A DNA stretch of 64,000 nt from Candidatus Saccharimonadales bacterium (GTDB taxonomy: Bacteria > Patescibacteriota > Saccharimonadia > Saccharimonadales > Saccharimonadaceae): assembly GCA_039928925.1 (NCBI GenBank), contig JBDSSF010000001.1, forward strand, positions 62,001-126,000, given 5' to 3'. The notes beneath the pieces were generated by a model, which searched no databases, was not told the origin of the DNA, and worked only from the letters and a program-made list of their open reading frames with translations. This document shows positions 44,911 through 53,987 of this stretch, piece after piece. A program made the translations under genes and the position numbers. Positions within the stretch are counted from its first letter, which is position 1, and every line of letters starts with the position of its first letter.

Positions 44911-45189
44911 CTATTTGTTAGCTTTTTTTCTGTTTGTGAAATACTTAGCTAGCCCATAGGCTAAAATAGCTAACCCGATTACTAGCCAGAGTACTGCAAA
45001 TGCATCCGCATAGAACGCATATTTATAGCCGTTATCCAAGCCACACTCTCTAATACCATACAATACTGGACAATGCATTATTAGTAATTGTCCAATTGTA
45101 TATTGCGCAAACGGTGTCAAGATGATAAATATAATTCCAAGAATCGAAACAACGACTGGTCTGTTATCTGTTTTTTTAATCTTACTCAT
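44911..45189 (-). CDS. small membrane protein, two helices
   Basis: A 92-residue protein with helices at about 11-33 and 60-82, and an outer loop of ~25 residues with two cysteines (MHCPVLYGIRECGLDNG). The tail is lysine-rich. This layout (two helices around a loop with a cysteine pair) resembles the island D protein at 26888, with no obvious sequence identity. TAGGAG lies 14 nt upstream, which is rather far. Function unknown. Confidence 0.7.
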   Translation of the reverse strand: MSKIKKTDNRPVVVSILGIIFIILTPFAQYTIGQLLIMHCPVLYGIRECGLDNGYKYAFYADAFAVLWLVIGLAILAYGLAKYFTNRKKANK

Positions 45190-45325
45190 TTTTGATGTCT
45201 ATACTCCTATGCTATAAAGTTTAGCACAAGAAGACAATTACTACAGACACAAGTTGTACATTTTTGGTACTTAATAATAAAATGTTCCAGTCTCGTTCAT
45301 TAGGGGTTATGTGTTAAACAAAAAA

Positions 45326-45418
45326 ACTTAACCCTCGAGGAGATTGTTGGTAGGAGAGTGGCCTGCTGGCTTAATCCTCATCTACACTTTTACAATCTCC
45401 CCGAGGGATCAGTTAGGC
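45326..45418 (-). repeat. attC-like imperfect palindrome including 47-nt repeat copy 2
   Basis: 45339-45385 is the second copy of the 47-nt repeat. It sits inside a 15-bp imperfect inverted repeat (CCTCGAGGAGATTGT at 45332-45346 with 45392-45406) with ACTTAAC at one end and GTTAGGC at the other. These fit the integron attC core patterns RYYYAAC and GTTRRRY. On the minus strand the stop codon of the 45413 gene lies inside GCCTAAC, as in many integron cassettes. It may also act as a terminator (poly-T follows). Confidence 0.5.
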
Positions 45419-46081
45419 GACAGTCTGCGAAGGGAACCCAGAGCGAGCATTACTCGCCCTACCATGCCAGCCCCGATCGTTCTTGATACGTCGACGATGC
45501 TTTGTCCGCCGGTGCACGTCCATCGTGCGAACGGAGACATACCACGTTTCGTTCACGAACATGAGTTCTCCACGCGAGTACATCGTGAGGATTGCATCCT
45601 CGACGAGGTACCAGCGCATCAGGTCGACGAGTCGGTCGACATCAGATTGGCTCATATTGCGCTTGTCGATGTAGCTCTGGTCAATGTCTGCACCCCCGAA
45701 GAGTGCGGAACGACGTCGCTTGACGTTCTGCGGCGAGCGCAGAAGTCCAGCATTCCGTGTTGCTGCACCCTTTGCACGTCGCGGTCGCTGCTTGCGAACT
45801 CGACGTGCACGGTGGCCATCTTTCGCATCCACGTAATCCGCGAGTGCTTCGATGCGACGTTTCCCATCAGGCAGATCGATGTCGATCTGGTGACAGGTGC
45901 CACGTCCGGTGAGAGGAACCTCCGCGGTACTGATGGAGTTCAGAACGCGTCGGCGAGCTTCTTCAACTCGCTTCACATACTCCGCATCATTACCGGCGAA
46001 GAAAAACTCCGGCCTCATCGTTTGAAGCTCGTTCGCCGAAACGTAGACCGAGTGGCCACGTTCGTCTCTGACAATTGGCAT
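45413..46081 (-). CDS. uncharacterised basic protein (island F)
   Basis: A 222-residue soluble protein. The N-terminal ~90 residues look like a mixed alpha/beta domain ('VYVSANELQTMRPEFFFAGND', 'HQIDIDLPDGKRRIEALADYVD'), followed by a strongly basic region (RARRVRKQRPRRAKG) that may bind nucleic acid, and a C-terminal domain with 'DVDRLVDLMRWYLVEDAIL'. Codon use is GC-rich (GCG, CGC, GAC). AGGGG lies 4 nt before the ATG. An ORF on the other strand (45344-46153) is longer but is a shadow. Family unknown. Confidence 0.68.
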   Translation of the reverse strand: MPIVRDERGHSVYVSANELQTMRPEFFFAGNDAEYVKRVEEARRRVLNSISTAEVPLTGRGTCHQIDIDLPDGKRRIEALADYVDAKDGHRARRVRKQRPRRAKGAATRNAGLLRSPQNVKRRRSALFGGADIDQSYIDKRNMSQSDVDRLVDLMRWYLVEDAILTMYSRGELMFVNETWYVSVRTMDVHRRTKHRRRIKNDRGWHGRASNARSGFPSQTVA

Positions 46082-46111
46082 AGTGCCCCTAACTATGGAT
46101 GTACAATCGCA

Positions 46112-46134
46112 CTCACAAAATCAAAATCAGTGAG
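46112..46134 (-). promoter_or_regulatory. inverted repeat upstream of the 45413-46081 gene
   Basis: CTCAC-N13-GTGAG lies 31 nt before the gene, within the probable promoter region. No clear promoter boxes were found. Confidence 0.35.
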
Positions 46135-46215
46135 GGAGTATTGGAACTCCTGAAACTACGATGTCATTAGTAAAACGCATTGGCGTCAATAATGCAAATG
46201 ATTATCTACGAGCGC

Positions 46216-47964
46216 TTATTCTTCGATGAAACCACCCGATTGGTGTGACCAAAGTTTCGCATACACGCCAGCTTGTTTTGTTAGCTCGCTATGTGTACCT
46301 TGTTCTTTAACGACACCATTATCGAGAACTATAATGCGGTCAAGTTTTGCGATGGTAGATAGGCGATGAGCAATCACAATACTTGTTCGGTTTTTCATAA
46401 GCTTCGTGAGCGCGTCTTGTATGAGCTTTTCACTTTCGCTATCAAGTGCACTGGTTGCTTCGTCGAGAAGTAGGATTGGTGCATTCTTAAGAATTGCCCT
46501 GGCAATTGCAACACGCTGTCTTTGGCCGCCAGACAGTTTTACACCACGTTCGCCGACCATCGTATCAAAACCATCAGATAAGTTCGTAATAAACTCAAGA
46601 GCGTTTGCTTGTATGGCAGCTTCCGTAATTTCAGCATCAGTTGCATCAGGTTTACCATAGGCTATATTTTCACGAAGCGTTCTGTGAAAGAGCATTGGTT
46701 CTTGTGGGACATAGGCGATTGATTTACGAAGTGATTCCTGTGATACCTCAGCTATATCTTGGCCATCAATTGTAATGACTCCCGCTTCAATATCATCAAA
46801 TCGTAGAAGGAGTCTTGTGAGAGTTGTCTTTCCGCTTCCTGAATGTCCAACGAGACCAACGCGTTCACCATCCTTAATCTTTAGTGAGAAATTATTAAAT
46901 AGCGGCTTTTTATTTCCATCATGTGTAAATGTAACGTCCTTGAATTCAACAGCACCATTTTTTACTGACAGTTCATCTGTCGACCTATCTGTTACCTGAG
47001 GAGATAGTCGAAGTATTTCAGTCATGTCATGAGCATCGCCCATGATTCGGTAATATGTTCGCATAATGTTATTCATTTCCCATAGCTGACGTGCCACAGT
47101 AAATGTATAAGTTATTGAGAGGTAGACGGTACCAACTGCAATAAGATTATGTTCCGATGCCCAGATAGCCGCAATAATTGCAACAATATTAAGACTTGCC
47201 ATGAGCACGGCATAGCTACCGCTAACAATTAAGAATCCTCTCATGGCAGATAAACTTTTGTCTCGCCATACGTCAGTTTTTTCGCTTAGTTTCAAGAGCT
47301 CTTTTGATTCGTGTCCATGTGATTTAATCGTGGCAACATTTGTCACAGAGTCGGCAATATAGGCATTTGTTGTTGTACTTGCCTGGGCCTCTTCACGGTT
47401 TCGTTTGAGTAAGAATCTTGATCCTACAATGACTGTGATGACGAAAATTACAATAACAACTGCAAGAACAATTGCGTATTGCCAGAAAAGAAAGCTCATT
47501 ATAACAACTGCGGCAATCATACTTGATATTGATGGCACGAGTTGGAAAATAACGGTGTCCCAGAATTTTTCAAATGAACCAACGAGCTTCGTTGTTTGTG
47601 ATACGAGTGCACCACCAAATCGATTTGCGTGAAAAGTGAGACTTTGTTCGGTTAGTGCGGTGTAAATTTTTTTGTAGAGATCTCTTTGAGCAGCTGTTTC
47701 CATTGTCCAGGTACACACAAGTACTGCACGCCAACCAAGAATTTCTCCATAAATCTGGGTGAGTGCAAAAAGACCTATAAGTTGCCATGACGTACCCAGT
47801 GCAATGCTACCTGTTTGAAGCTGATTTAAGAGCTGAGCAATAATGAAGGGTGCAAGAAAACCTGCCGTTATGGATGCGGTAGATGCACCAAAAATTGCCG
47901 TCAGTGTTCTGACTGGATATTTCATGGCACTACGCCAGAAAAGTGAAAATATATGCTTTTGCAT
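46216..47964 (-). CDS. ABC transporter, fused permease and ATPase (exporter type)
   Basis: A 582-residue half-transporter. The N-terminal ~320 residues form a six-helix type IV exporter domain; the ATPase domain has Walker A 'GHSGSGKTTL', the signature 'KLSGGQRQRVAI', Walker B 'ILLLDEATSALD' and the H-loop 'IVIAHRLST'. It works as a dimer to export lipids, drugs or peptides; the substrate cannot be told. AGGAG lies 4 nt before the ATG. It stands alone. Confidence 0.94.
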   Translation of the reverse strand: MQKHIFSLFWRSAMKYPVRTLTAIFGASTASITAGFLAPFIIAQLLNQLQTGSIALGTSWQLIGLFALTQIYGEILGWRAVLVCTWTMETAAQRDLYKKIYTALTEQSLTFHANRFGGALVSQTTKLVGSFEKFWDTVIFQLVPSISSMIAAVVIMSFLFWQYAIVLAVVIVIFVITVIVGSRFLLKRNREEAQASTTTNAYIADSVTNVATIKSHGHESKELLKLSEKTDVWRDKSLSAMRGFLIVSGSYAVLMASLNIVAIIAAIWASEHNLIAVGTVYLSITYTFTVARQLWEMNNIMRTYYRIMGDAHDMTEILRLSPQVTDRSTDELSVKNGAVEFKDVTFTHDGNKKPLFNNFSLKIKDGERVGLVGHSGSGKTTLTRLLLRFDDIEAGVITIDGQDIAEVSQESLRKSIAYVPQEPMLFHRTLRENIAYGKPDATDAEITEAAIQANALEFITNLSDGFDTMVGERGVKLSGGQRQRVAIARAILKNAPILLLDEATSALDSESEKLIQDALTKLMKNRTSIVIAHRLSTIAKLDRIIVLDNGVVKEQGTHSELTKQAGVYAKLWSHQSGGFIEE

Positions 47965-48084
47965 AAGACTCCTAAAATGTTTTATGAACGATGTTTGTGT
48001 CGTGATTGGTCTGGCTCGTCCTGACGTGCACGAAATAGCGGATCTTTGAGCGAACTACCAGATCATAATACGTAAATTATATAG

Positions 48085-48090
48085 TATAAT
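48085..48090 (+). promoter_or_regulatory. -10 box of trhO (leaderless)
   Basis: TATAAT ends 8 nt before the ATG at 48099. Confidence 0.6.
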
Positions 48091-48098
48091 AACTATTG

Positions 48099-49001
48099 AT
48101 GCAAAAGATTATTCTCTATTATAAATTTACGCCGATTAAAGATATAGTCGCTATGAAGCTATGGCAAAAAACACTGTGTGACAGTCTTGGCCTTAAGGGC
48201 CGGATTCTTATTAGCTCTCATGGCCTAAATGGAACAGTTGGTGGCGATATGGAAATGATCAAAAAATACATTAAAGCAACTAAGCAATTTCCAGGATTTA
48301 AAGATACTGTATTTAAATGGAGTGATGGTGGCAGCGAATTCTTCCCACGCATGAGCGTAAAAGTGCGTGACGAAATAGTGGCTTTTGATGCTGCTGATGA
48401 ACTACGCGTTGACGAAAATGGTGTTGTTGGTGGCGGTGTTCATTTAAAACCAAATCAGGTAAATGAGCTAGTCGAAAGAAGAGGCGATGATGTCGTTTTC
48501 TTCGACGGGCGTAACGCACATGAAGCAGCTATAGGAAAATTTAAGAATGCGGTCGTTCCAGATACGCATACATCACGCGACTTCATCCGTGAGCTAGATA
48601 GTGGTAAATACGATCATCTAAAAGATAAACCAATAGTTACGTACTGCACCGGTGGTATTCGCTGCGAGATACTATCCAGTCTCATGAAAAACCGTGGTTT
48701 TTCTGAAGTCTACCAAATTGATGGTGGCATAGTAAAGTATGGAGAAAGCTATGGTGATGATGGTCTATGGGAAGGTAGCCTCCGGGTATTCGATGACCGT
48801 ATGACTGTTGATTTTAGTGATCATACAAAAACTATTGGTGTCTGTAGTCACTGCGAAGGTCCTACTAATAATTATGAAAACTGCGCTTGGGACAACTGCA
48901 ACGATCTCGTTCTCATTTGTCTTATCTGCAAACAAAATCCTGATCTCCTGTACCATTCCATCGCATGTAAAGACAATGCGACAGCTACTCTTAAAAAGTA
49001 G
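48099..49001 (+). CDS. trhO: tRNA uridine(34) hydroxylase, rhodanese family
   Basis: A 300-residue protein of the YceA/TrhO family, which hydroxylates U34 in several tRNAs with prephenate as a cofactor source. It shows the N-terminal acylphosphatase-like domain ('[16 protein letters not shown]', residues 1-90) and the rhodanese domain with the catalytic Cys in '[11 protein letters not shown]'. The C-terminal part has cysteine pairs ([17 protein letters not shown]) that could bind zinc. I start it at 48099; a TTG directly before it is possible. Confidence 0.9.
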   Translation: MQKIILYYKFTPIKDIVAMKLWQKTLCDSLGLKGRILISSHGLNGTVGGDMEMIKKYIKATKQFPGFKDTVFKWSDGGSEFFPRMSVKVRDEIVAFDAADELRVDENGVVGGGVHLKPNQVNELVERRGDDVVFFDGRNAHEAAIGKFKNAVVPDTHTSRDFIRELDSGKYDHLKDKPIVTYCTGGIRCEILSSLMKNRGFSEVYQIDGGIVKYGESYGDDGLWEGSLRVFDDRMTVDFSDHTKTIGVCSHCEGPTNNYENCAWDNCNDLVLICLICKQNPDLLYHSIACKDNATATLKK

Positions 49002-49007
49002 TATTAT
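49002..49007 (+). promoter_or_regulatory. -10 box of the LiaF-like gene (leaderless)
   Basis: TATTAT begins next to the trhO stop codon and ends 6 nt before the ATG at 49014. Confidence 0.5.
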
Positions 49008-49013
49008 ACATAC

Positions 49014-49679
49014 ATGCAACAAAACAAGTCTCGAATCACATGGGGAGCTATCATCGTCATTGTAGGAGGCCTCCTTCTTCTTAATAACTTCAATATTCCA
49101 TTTGCTCAAACACTATTTCGTCATTTTTGGCCACTCGCACTCATGGCCGCTGGTGTACTTATTTTTATTCAGGATCGACGAACTTTCGTGTGGGCTATTC
49201 TTGTCAGCGGCGTTGGTACATTATTACTGCTTCGTGAACTTGCTATTCTCAATTTTGAACCTTGGCAAGTTATTGGCCCAGTCGCCATTATTGTGGTCGG
49301 TTTATCAGTCTTGTTTCAGAGTACTGCAGGACGCAGTCATACCGGTAAAAACAATACCGATACTATATCGGCCGTTCTTGCAGGGAGCGATCATAAGAAT
49401 ACTTCTGATAACTACCTAGGTACAAAAGTAACGGCTATTATGGGCGGCGCGAAACTTGATCTACGTAAGGTGACTATTAAAAAAGATGCAACGATTGATG
49501 TATTTGCATTTTGGGGTGGTGTTGAAATTATCGTTCCACGTGACATTCTCATTAAAAATCACGCAGCAGCAATTTTAGGTGGTGTTGAAAATAAAACAGA
49601 CCAAGATGCTAAAGAAGGAGCTCCAGTCCTCCATATTGTTGGTAGTACAATTATGGCTGGTGTCGAGATTAAGAACTAA
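49014..49679 (+). CDS. LiaF/DUF5668-type membrane protein
   Basis: A 221-residue protein with four hydrophobic helices in residues 8-105 (DUF5668-type: 'ITWGAIIVIVGGLLLLNNF', 'FWPLALMAAGVLIF'), then a soluble beta-helical C-terminal domain ('VTAIMGGAKLDLRKV', 'IDVFAFWGGVEIIVP', 'AAILGGVENKT') like the LiaF 'cell wall-active antibiotics response' domain. In Firmicutes, LiaF restrains the LiaRS envelope-stress system; no such kinase is seen here. Confidence 0.82.
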   Translation: MQQNKSRITWGAIIVIVGGLLLLNNFNIPFAQTLFRHFWPLALMAAGVLIFIQDRRTFVWAILVSGVGTLLLLRELAILNFEPWQVIGPVAIIVVGLSVLFQSTAGRSHTGKNNTDTISAVLAGSDHKNTSDNYLGTKVTAIMGGAKLDLRKVTIKKDATIDVFAFWGGVEIIVPRDILIKNHAAAILGGVENKTDQDAKEGAPVLHIVGSTIMAGVEIKN

Positions 49680-49772
49680 GAGCAAGTTGCTTACTGTGCT
49701 CAAAATGGTTACACTTATGTGTAGTGGTTACAAAGATAAAAACAATTAAAATTACTCTCATAGGTTATTATC

Positions 49773-51473
49773 ATGTCGGGTGATGTTTTCGCGCAGCTAT
49801 CGATTGTGATTGTTGTTGCCGCGGGTGTTGCGATGGTTATGCGGCTACTGAAGCAACCACTCATCATGAGTTACATCTTAACTGGTATTATTGCCGGGCC
49901 TAGCTTTTTGAATCTCATTGAAGCTAGGGGTGCGTTTGATACATTTAGTCAAATTGGTATTACTCTCCTCCTCTTTATTATTGGACTTGAGCTAAGCCTT
50001 ACTGTCATTAAACAACTCGGTAAGCCGGTCTTTCTTACAGCTGGAGCCATTCTCGTCACTGTCGGGACGCTTGGATATCTTATTGGGATTGCATTTCATT
50101 TTACTGTCATCGAAGCGGTTATCACAGGTCTTGCACTCTTTTTTAGTAGTACGATTATTATCGCTAAAGTACTTAGTGATAAAAAAGAACTCACACGCCT
50201 TAATGGTCGCATCGCGATTGGCGTTATTCTTATAGACGACATCGTCGCGACGTTTGCACTACTATTTGTTGCAACGGGAAAGGGTGGCCAGGCGCTTGAT
50301 ATTGCCGCCATTGGCATACTTGTCGCAAAGGGACTACTTCTCGTTGCACTCCTTGTATTTGTCAGTATGAAAGTACTGCCAAAATTAACCAAGTTCATGG
50401 CTCAGTCGCAGGAGCTACTTTTCCTATTTGCACTTGGTTGGGGATTTGGTGTCGCGACGATCGTCAACATGGTTGGATTTTCCGTTGAGATCGGCGCACT
50501 ATTTGCTGGCGTTGCCCTTGCGCATCTTCCGTATGTCCATGAGATCGGCGCAAGGCTAAAGCCACTCAGAGACTTCTTCATTATCCTCTTCTTTATAACC
50601 CTAGGAGAAAGCCTCCAGCTACATAATATCGAACATGCAATTATTCCAGCGCTTGTCTTGTCAGTTGTTGCGATAGTCATAAAACCAGCTGTCGTCATGA
50701 TGTCACTTGGCATACTTGGCTACACAAAAAGGACAAGTTTTAAAACTGGCATTAACTTATCTCAGATTAGTGAGTTCTCAATTATTTTAGTTCTCCTAGC
50801 GACACAAGCCGGTCTGGTTGGCGGTGTCCTTAGTGTCGTGATTACACTTGTTGCGATCATCACTATCGCAACCTCGACGTACTTAATGCAGTACGACAAC
50901 TGGATTTATACAAAGCTCGAAAAACACCTTAGTTTGTTTGAACGGCAAAATACCGAAGAACATAAATACCACGCCAAAGCATTTCCACTCGTATTATTTG
51001 GATACAAAAATGGCGGACAGCAGTTTCTTAAAACATTTCGTGAGATGAAACAGCGGTTTGTTGTTGTGGACTATGACCCAGAAATAATTGAAGAGTTAGA
51101 ACGAAAGCACATTGAGTACCTATACGGAGATGCAACAGACCCTGAGCTACTTGCGGAGATCAATATTGAAAAAGCAAAACTAGTTGTTAGCATTGTAAGC
51201 GATCATAATGTTAATATGTCAGTTGTACGTTTCGTAAGGAAGTATAATAAAGACGCTGTCGTCATATGCTATTCTAAAGACCATAACGAAGCAGCTGAAC
51301 TATATGACCTGGGGGCAAGCTATGTCATGTTGCCGCACTTCATTGGATCAGAAAAGCTCAACATGTTCATTCATCTTCATGGAATTAATAAACACAGTTT
51401 TGACGAACATCGTAAGAAGCATTTAAAAGAAATTGGCCGAGTAGTGCTCTCAAAGCAGTCGGATAGGAGTTAG
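49773..51473 (+). CDS. Kef-type cation/proton antiporter with TrkA-N domain
   Basis: A 566-residue CPA2-family antiporter for K+ or Na+ against H+. There are about 12 hydrophobic helices in residues 1-375, with the 'LFIIGLELSL' and 'FFSSTIIIAKVLSD' segments and 'GVILIDDIVAT' (ion-binding Asp pair). A cytoplasmic RCK/TrkA-N Rossmann domain follows ('FVVVDYDPEIIEELERKHIE', 'YGDATDPELLAE'), which binds NAD(H) or another nucleotide ligand and gates transport. Four nt separate it from the next gene. Confidence 0.92.
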   Translation: MSGDVFAQLSIVIVVAAGVAMVMRLLKQPLIMSYILTGIIAGPSFLNLIEARGAFDTFSQIGITLLLFIIGLELSLTVIKQLGKPVFLTAGAILVTVGTLGYLIGIAFHFTVIEAVITGLALFFSSTIIIAKVLSDKKELTRLNGRIAIGVILIDDIVATFALLFVATGKGGQALDIAAIGILVAKGLLLVALLVFVSMKVLPKLTKFMAQSQELLFLFALGWGFGVATIVNMVGFSVEIGALFAGVALAHLPYVHEIGARLKPLRDFFIILFFITLGESLQLHNIEHAIIPALVLSVVAIVIKPAVVMMSLGILGYTKRTSFKTGINLSQISEFSIILVLLATQAGLVGGVLSVVITLVAIITIATSTYLMQYDNWIYTKLEKHLSLFERQNTEEHKYHAKAFPLVLFGYKNGGQQFLKTFREMKQRFVVVDYDPEIIEELERKHIEYLYGDATDPELLAEINIEKAKLVVSIVSDHNVNMSVVRFVRKYNKDAVVICYSKDHNEAAELYDLGASYVMLPHFIGSEKLNMFIHLHGINKHSFDEHRKKHLKEIGRVVLSKQSDRS

Positions 51474-51477
51474 AATA

Positions 51478-52209
51478 ATGAAACACATGATATCTTCACC
51501 AGTGACAGATTCACTAAAAAAGCGAGCGATATTGGTTCAGCGCGGCGGTGCCCGAGCGGCCGTCTTAGGTGTGAATGACGGACTTGTTAGTACACTGTGT
51601 CTCGTTGTGGGTGTAGCGGGCGCTGGGGGTGATCCTAAGGCAGTTCTTACTGCTGGTCTTGCGGGACTTCTCGCTGGGGCAACGTCAATGGCAGCAGGTG
51701 AGTGGATATCCGTAAAATCTCAAGTAGATTTACTCGAGGGTGTCCTAAGTGATCTGAAATCTGCCACAAAAACTGATCGACCGGCTCTTACGGATAACTT
51801 AGCTCACGCCTTAGCACATAAAGGCATGGACCAACATGTTGCCCACGAGGCGGCGGCGGATATCGCAAAACATGATAAGAACTTCATGTCACTTTATTCA
51901 TCACAGGTCATTGGACTTAACCAAGATGAGCTAGGTTCACCTTGGAACGCTGCTATTTCATCGTTCCTTCTCTTTATGGTTGGTGCGGTTGTACCACTGC
52001 TTCCATGGATGTTTGGTATGAGCCATGATCCTGCAATCATTCTTGCCATCACGCTTACAGGCCTCGCTGGACTGTTTGTTGGTGGCTTTACTTCTCGTTC
52101 GAGTGGAAAAAATATTACGTTTGGTGCGTTGAGGCAGCTGGGCATTGTCCTATTTAGCGCAGCTGCAACATATGGAATTGGGCTTTTGTTTGGCATGATA
52201 CTTAAGTAA
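51478..52209 (+). CDS. VIT1/CCC1-family metal transporter
   Basis: A 243-residue membrane protein of the VIT1/CCC1 family, which moves Fe2+ or Mn2+ out of the cytoplasm against H+. 'AAVLGVNDGLVSTLCLVVGVAGAG' and 'GATSMAAGEWISVKSQVDLL' match the family's first helices and metal-binding region, and three C-terminal helices follow. It is cotranscribed with the Kef-type gene. Confidence 0.9.
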   Translation: MKHMISSPVTDSLKKRAILVQRGGARAAVLGVNDGLVSTLCLVVGVAGAGGDPKAVLTAGLAGLLAGATSMAAGEWISVKSQVDLLEGVLSDLKSATKTDRPALTDNLAHALAHKGMDQHVAHEAAADIAKHDKNFMSLYSSQVIGLNQDELGSPWNAAISSFLLFMVGAVVPLLPWMFGMSHDPAIILAITLTGLAGLFVGGFTSRSSGKNITFGALRQLGIVLFSAAATYGIGLLFGMILK

Positions 52210-52239
52210 AAAACTCTCAGTGCGGACAATACAATAAAA

Positions 52240-52268
52240 ATACCCCGCCTACTTAGCGGGGTATTTTT
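52240..52268. terminator. bidirectional terminator between convergent genes
   Basis: ATACCCCGC-N7-GCGGGGTAT with TTTTT on one side and A-run on the other. It serves the VIT1-like gene and the convergent microprotein gene. Confidence 0.85.
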
Positions 52269-52275
52269 CAAGTAG

Positions 52276-52341
52276 CTACGCAGTCACTTTTTTTTGCTTT
52301 GGTTTCTTAATATTCTTGTGCTGATCTTTGCTTTTAGCCAT
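52276..52341 (-). CDS. 21-residue lysine-rich microprotein
   Basis: A 22-codon ORF with a good ribosome site (GGGAG 7 nt before the ATG) and a terminator just after the stop. The product starts MAKSKDQHKNIKKPKQ and is highly basic. Short proteins of the type M-(A/G)-K-S-K-D-x-x-K-N-x-K-K-P are found widely in bacteria, but their function is unknown. It is too small for ordinary gene callers. Confidence 0.6.
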   Translation of the reverse strand: MAKSKDQHKNIKKPKQKKVTA

Positions 52342-52447
52342 AGTGGAGTCTCCCGTTACTGTTTTAATGTAGCGATAAAATAACTACATTGCAGCGATTA
52401 TCTCGCTCGTGTCTATAGTATGCGCTAAAAATATTGCAAAAACAACA

Positions 52448-52453
52448 TATAAT
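52448..52453 (+). promoter_or_regulatory. -10 box of uvrC (leaderless)
   Basis: TATAAT ends 6 nt before the ATG at 52460. The AGGAGG between them is directly against the start codon and is thus too close to be a ribosome site for it. Confidence 0.6.
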
Positions 52454-52459
52454 AGGAGG

Positions 52460-53944
52460 ATGAATGAACGATTAGAGACTAAATTAAAGACATTGCCACG
52501 AACTCCTGGCGTCTATTTTCATAAGTCAAAGGCTGGTGAAATCATTTATGTTGGTAAGGCCGCAGTTCTCAAAAATCGTGTCAGGCAGTACTTTCAATCC
52601 ACGCGCGACATGGACGTAAAGACCAGGGCCCTTGTTGCCGAAATTGATGATACCGACTGGGTTGAAACAGAAAGTGAAATTGACGCACTATTTTTAGAAT
52701 CTGAAATGGTGAAACGGTACATGCCAAGGTTCAATATTTTACTAAGGGATGATAAATCACAATTATTTGTTCGAATCGATATGAAAAGCGAGTGGCCATA
52801 TGTTTGTTTTACTCATAACCCAGCAGATGATAACGCTGAGTACTTTGGTCCATACTTCAATGGCTACGCAGTAAAAAAAGCCTTACGATATCTTAGGAAA
52901 GTATTTCCATATTACACGAAACCTCCTAAGTCGGATGCACGTCCAGATCTTGATGCACATCTCGGGCTCTCTCCAATTGGTATGACGAACGAGGAGTATA
53001 AAGCAAACCTTAGAAAGCTTATTAGTTATGTCAAAGGAAACCGCAAATCATTAGTCTCTGAAATCGAAAAAGAAATGAAAACTGCAGCGGGTCTGCAGGA
53101 CTTTGAGCGTGCGACAATCCTTCGCAATAAGCTTTATAATCTTCGAGAGCTGCAGCACCGTATCATGTTTGGTGATAAGGAATTTCTTGATATTAGTAAA
53201 GATAAAGCTCTGGGAGATCTCGTTGACTTACTTGGTCTTAAGAAGATTCCAGCACGAATCGAAGGCTACGATATTAGTCATATGAGTGGAACAAATGTCG
53301 TTGCAAGTCAGGTTGTTTTTATAAACGGCGTCAGTAGCCGTAGTGACTATAGGAAATATAAAACCAAAATTGAACATAACGACGACTTCTATAATATGAA
53401 CGAAACAATTACGAGGCGGCTCAGTGAGAAAAACTTAAAGAGTTGGGGTAAGCCAGATCTATTTCTCATAGATGGTGGTAAAGGGCAACTCGATGCGGCT
53501 CTTAAGGCACGAGAAGACCGAGATATTCATGACATTCCTTTTATTGGTCTTGCAAAACGTGAAGAACAAATCGTCATTGACCATAGTCGCTCTAACGTCG
53601 TGCTAAATAAAGAAAAACTAAAAGCCCTTGATGGCTACATGACAATCACGGATAACTTTACACTTATTAATCTGCCGCATAGTTCCCATATTATAAAACT
53701 ACTGCAGCGCATTCGTGATGAGTCACACCGCTTTGCGGTGAGCTATCACACGGTACTGAAGCGAGCGAAGCAAACGGCTAGTATTCTTGAAGAAATTCCA
53801 GGTATTGGACCGGTTGCACGCAAGAAACTGATTCGTACATTTGGTAGTCTTCGATCAGTACAGACGGCGAGTAAGAGTGACGTCATTGCTTGTCTTGGTG
53901 AGTCCCAGGGGACAATCATTGCAACCTACCTCGCACTCCCATAG
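52460..53944 (+). CDS. uvrC: excinuclease ABC subunit C, short form
   Basis: The dual-incision nuclease of nucleotide excision repair. The 494 residues have the N-terminal GIY-YIG domain ('GVYFHKSKAGEIIYVGKAA'), the UVR motif ('MKTAAGLQDFERATILRNKL'), the RNase H-like C-terminal nuclease ('IEGYDISHMSGTNVVAS', 'FLIDGGKGQLDAAL') and a helix-hairpin-helix end ('EEIPGIGPVARKKL'). It is about 100 residues shorter than typical UvrC. The start at 52460 is set by the -10 box; an upstream in-frame start at 52409 would precede it. Confidence 0.94.
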   Translation: MNERLETKLKTLPRTPGVYFHKSKAGEIIYVGKAAVLKNRVRQYFQSTRDMDVKTRALVAEIDDTDWVETESEIDALFLESEMVKRYMPRFNILLRDDKSQLFVRIDMKSEWPYVCFTHNPADDNAEYFGPYFNGYAVKKALRYLRKVFPYYTKPPKSDARPDLDAHLGLSPIGMTNEEYKANLRKLISYVKGNRKSLVSEIEKEMKTAAGLQDFERATILRNKLYNLRELQHRIMFGDKEFLDISKDKALGDLVDLLGLKKIPARIEGYDISHMSGTNVVASQVVFINGVSSRSDYRKYKTKIEHNDDFYNMNETITRRLSEKNLKSWGKPDLFLIDGGKGQLDAALKAREDRDIHDIPFIGLAKREEQIVIDHSRSNVVLNKEKLKALDGYMTITDNFTLINLPHSSHIIKLLQRIRDESHRFAVSYHTVLKRAKQTASILEEIPGIGPVARKKLIRTFGSLRSVQTASKSDVIACLGESQGTIIATYLALP

Positions 53945-53987
53945 TACTTATGCTAAAATCACTACATGAATAAGGAAAGAATTCTTC

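Noticed and set aside
45344-46153. 269-codon plus-strand ORF opposite the island F gene
   Set aside because: The minus-strand frame has a ribosome site, natural codon choice and a stop in the palindrome. The plus-strand ORF starts inside the 47-nt repeat and has no ribosome site or recognisable domain.
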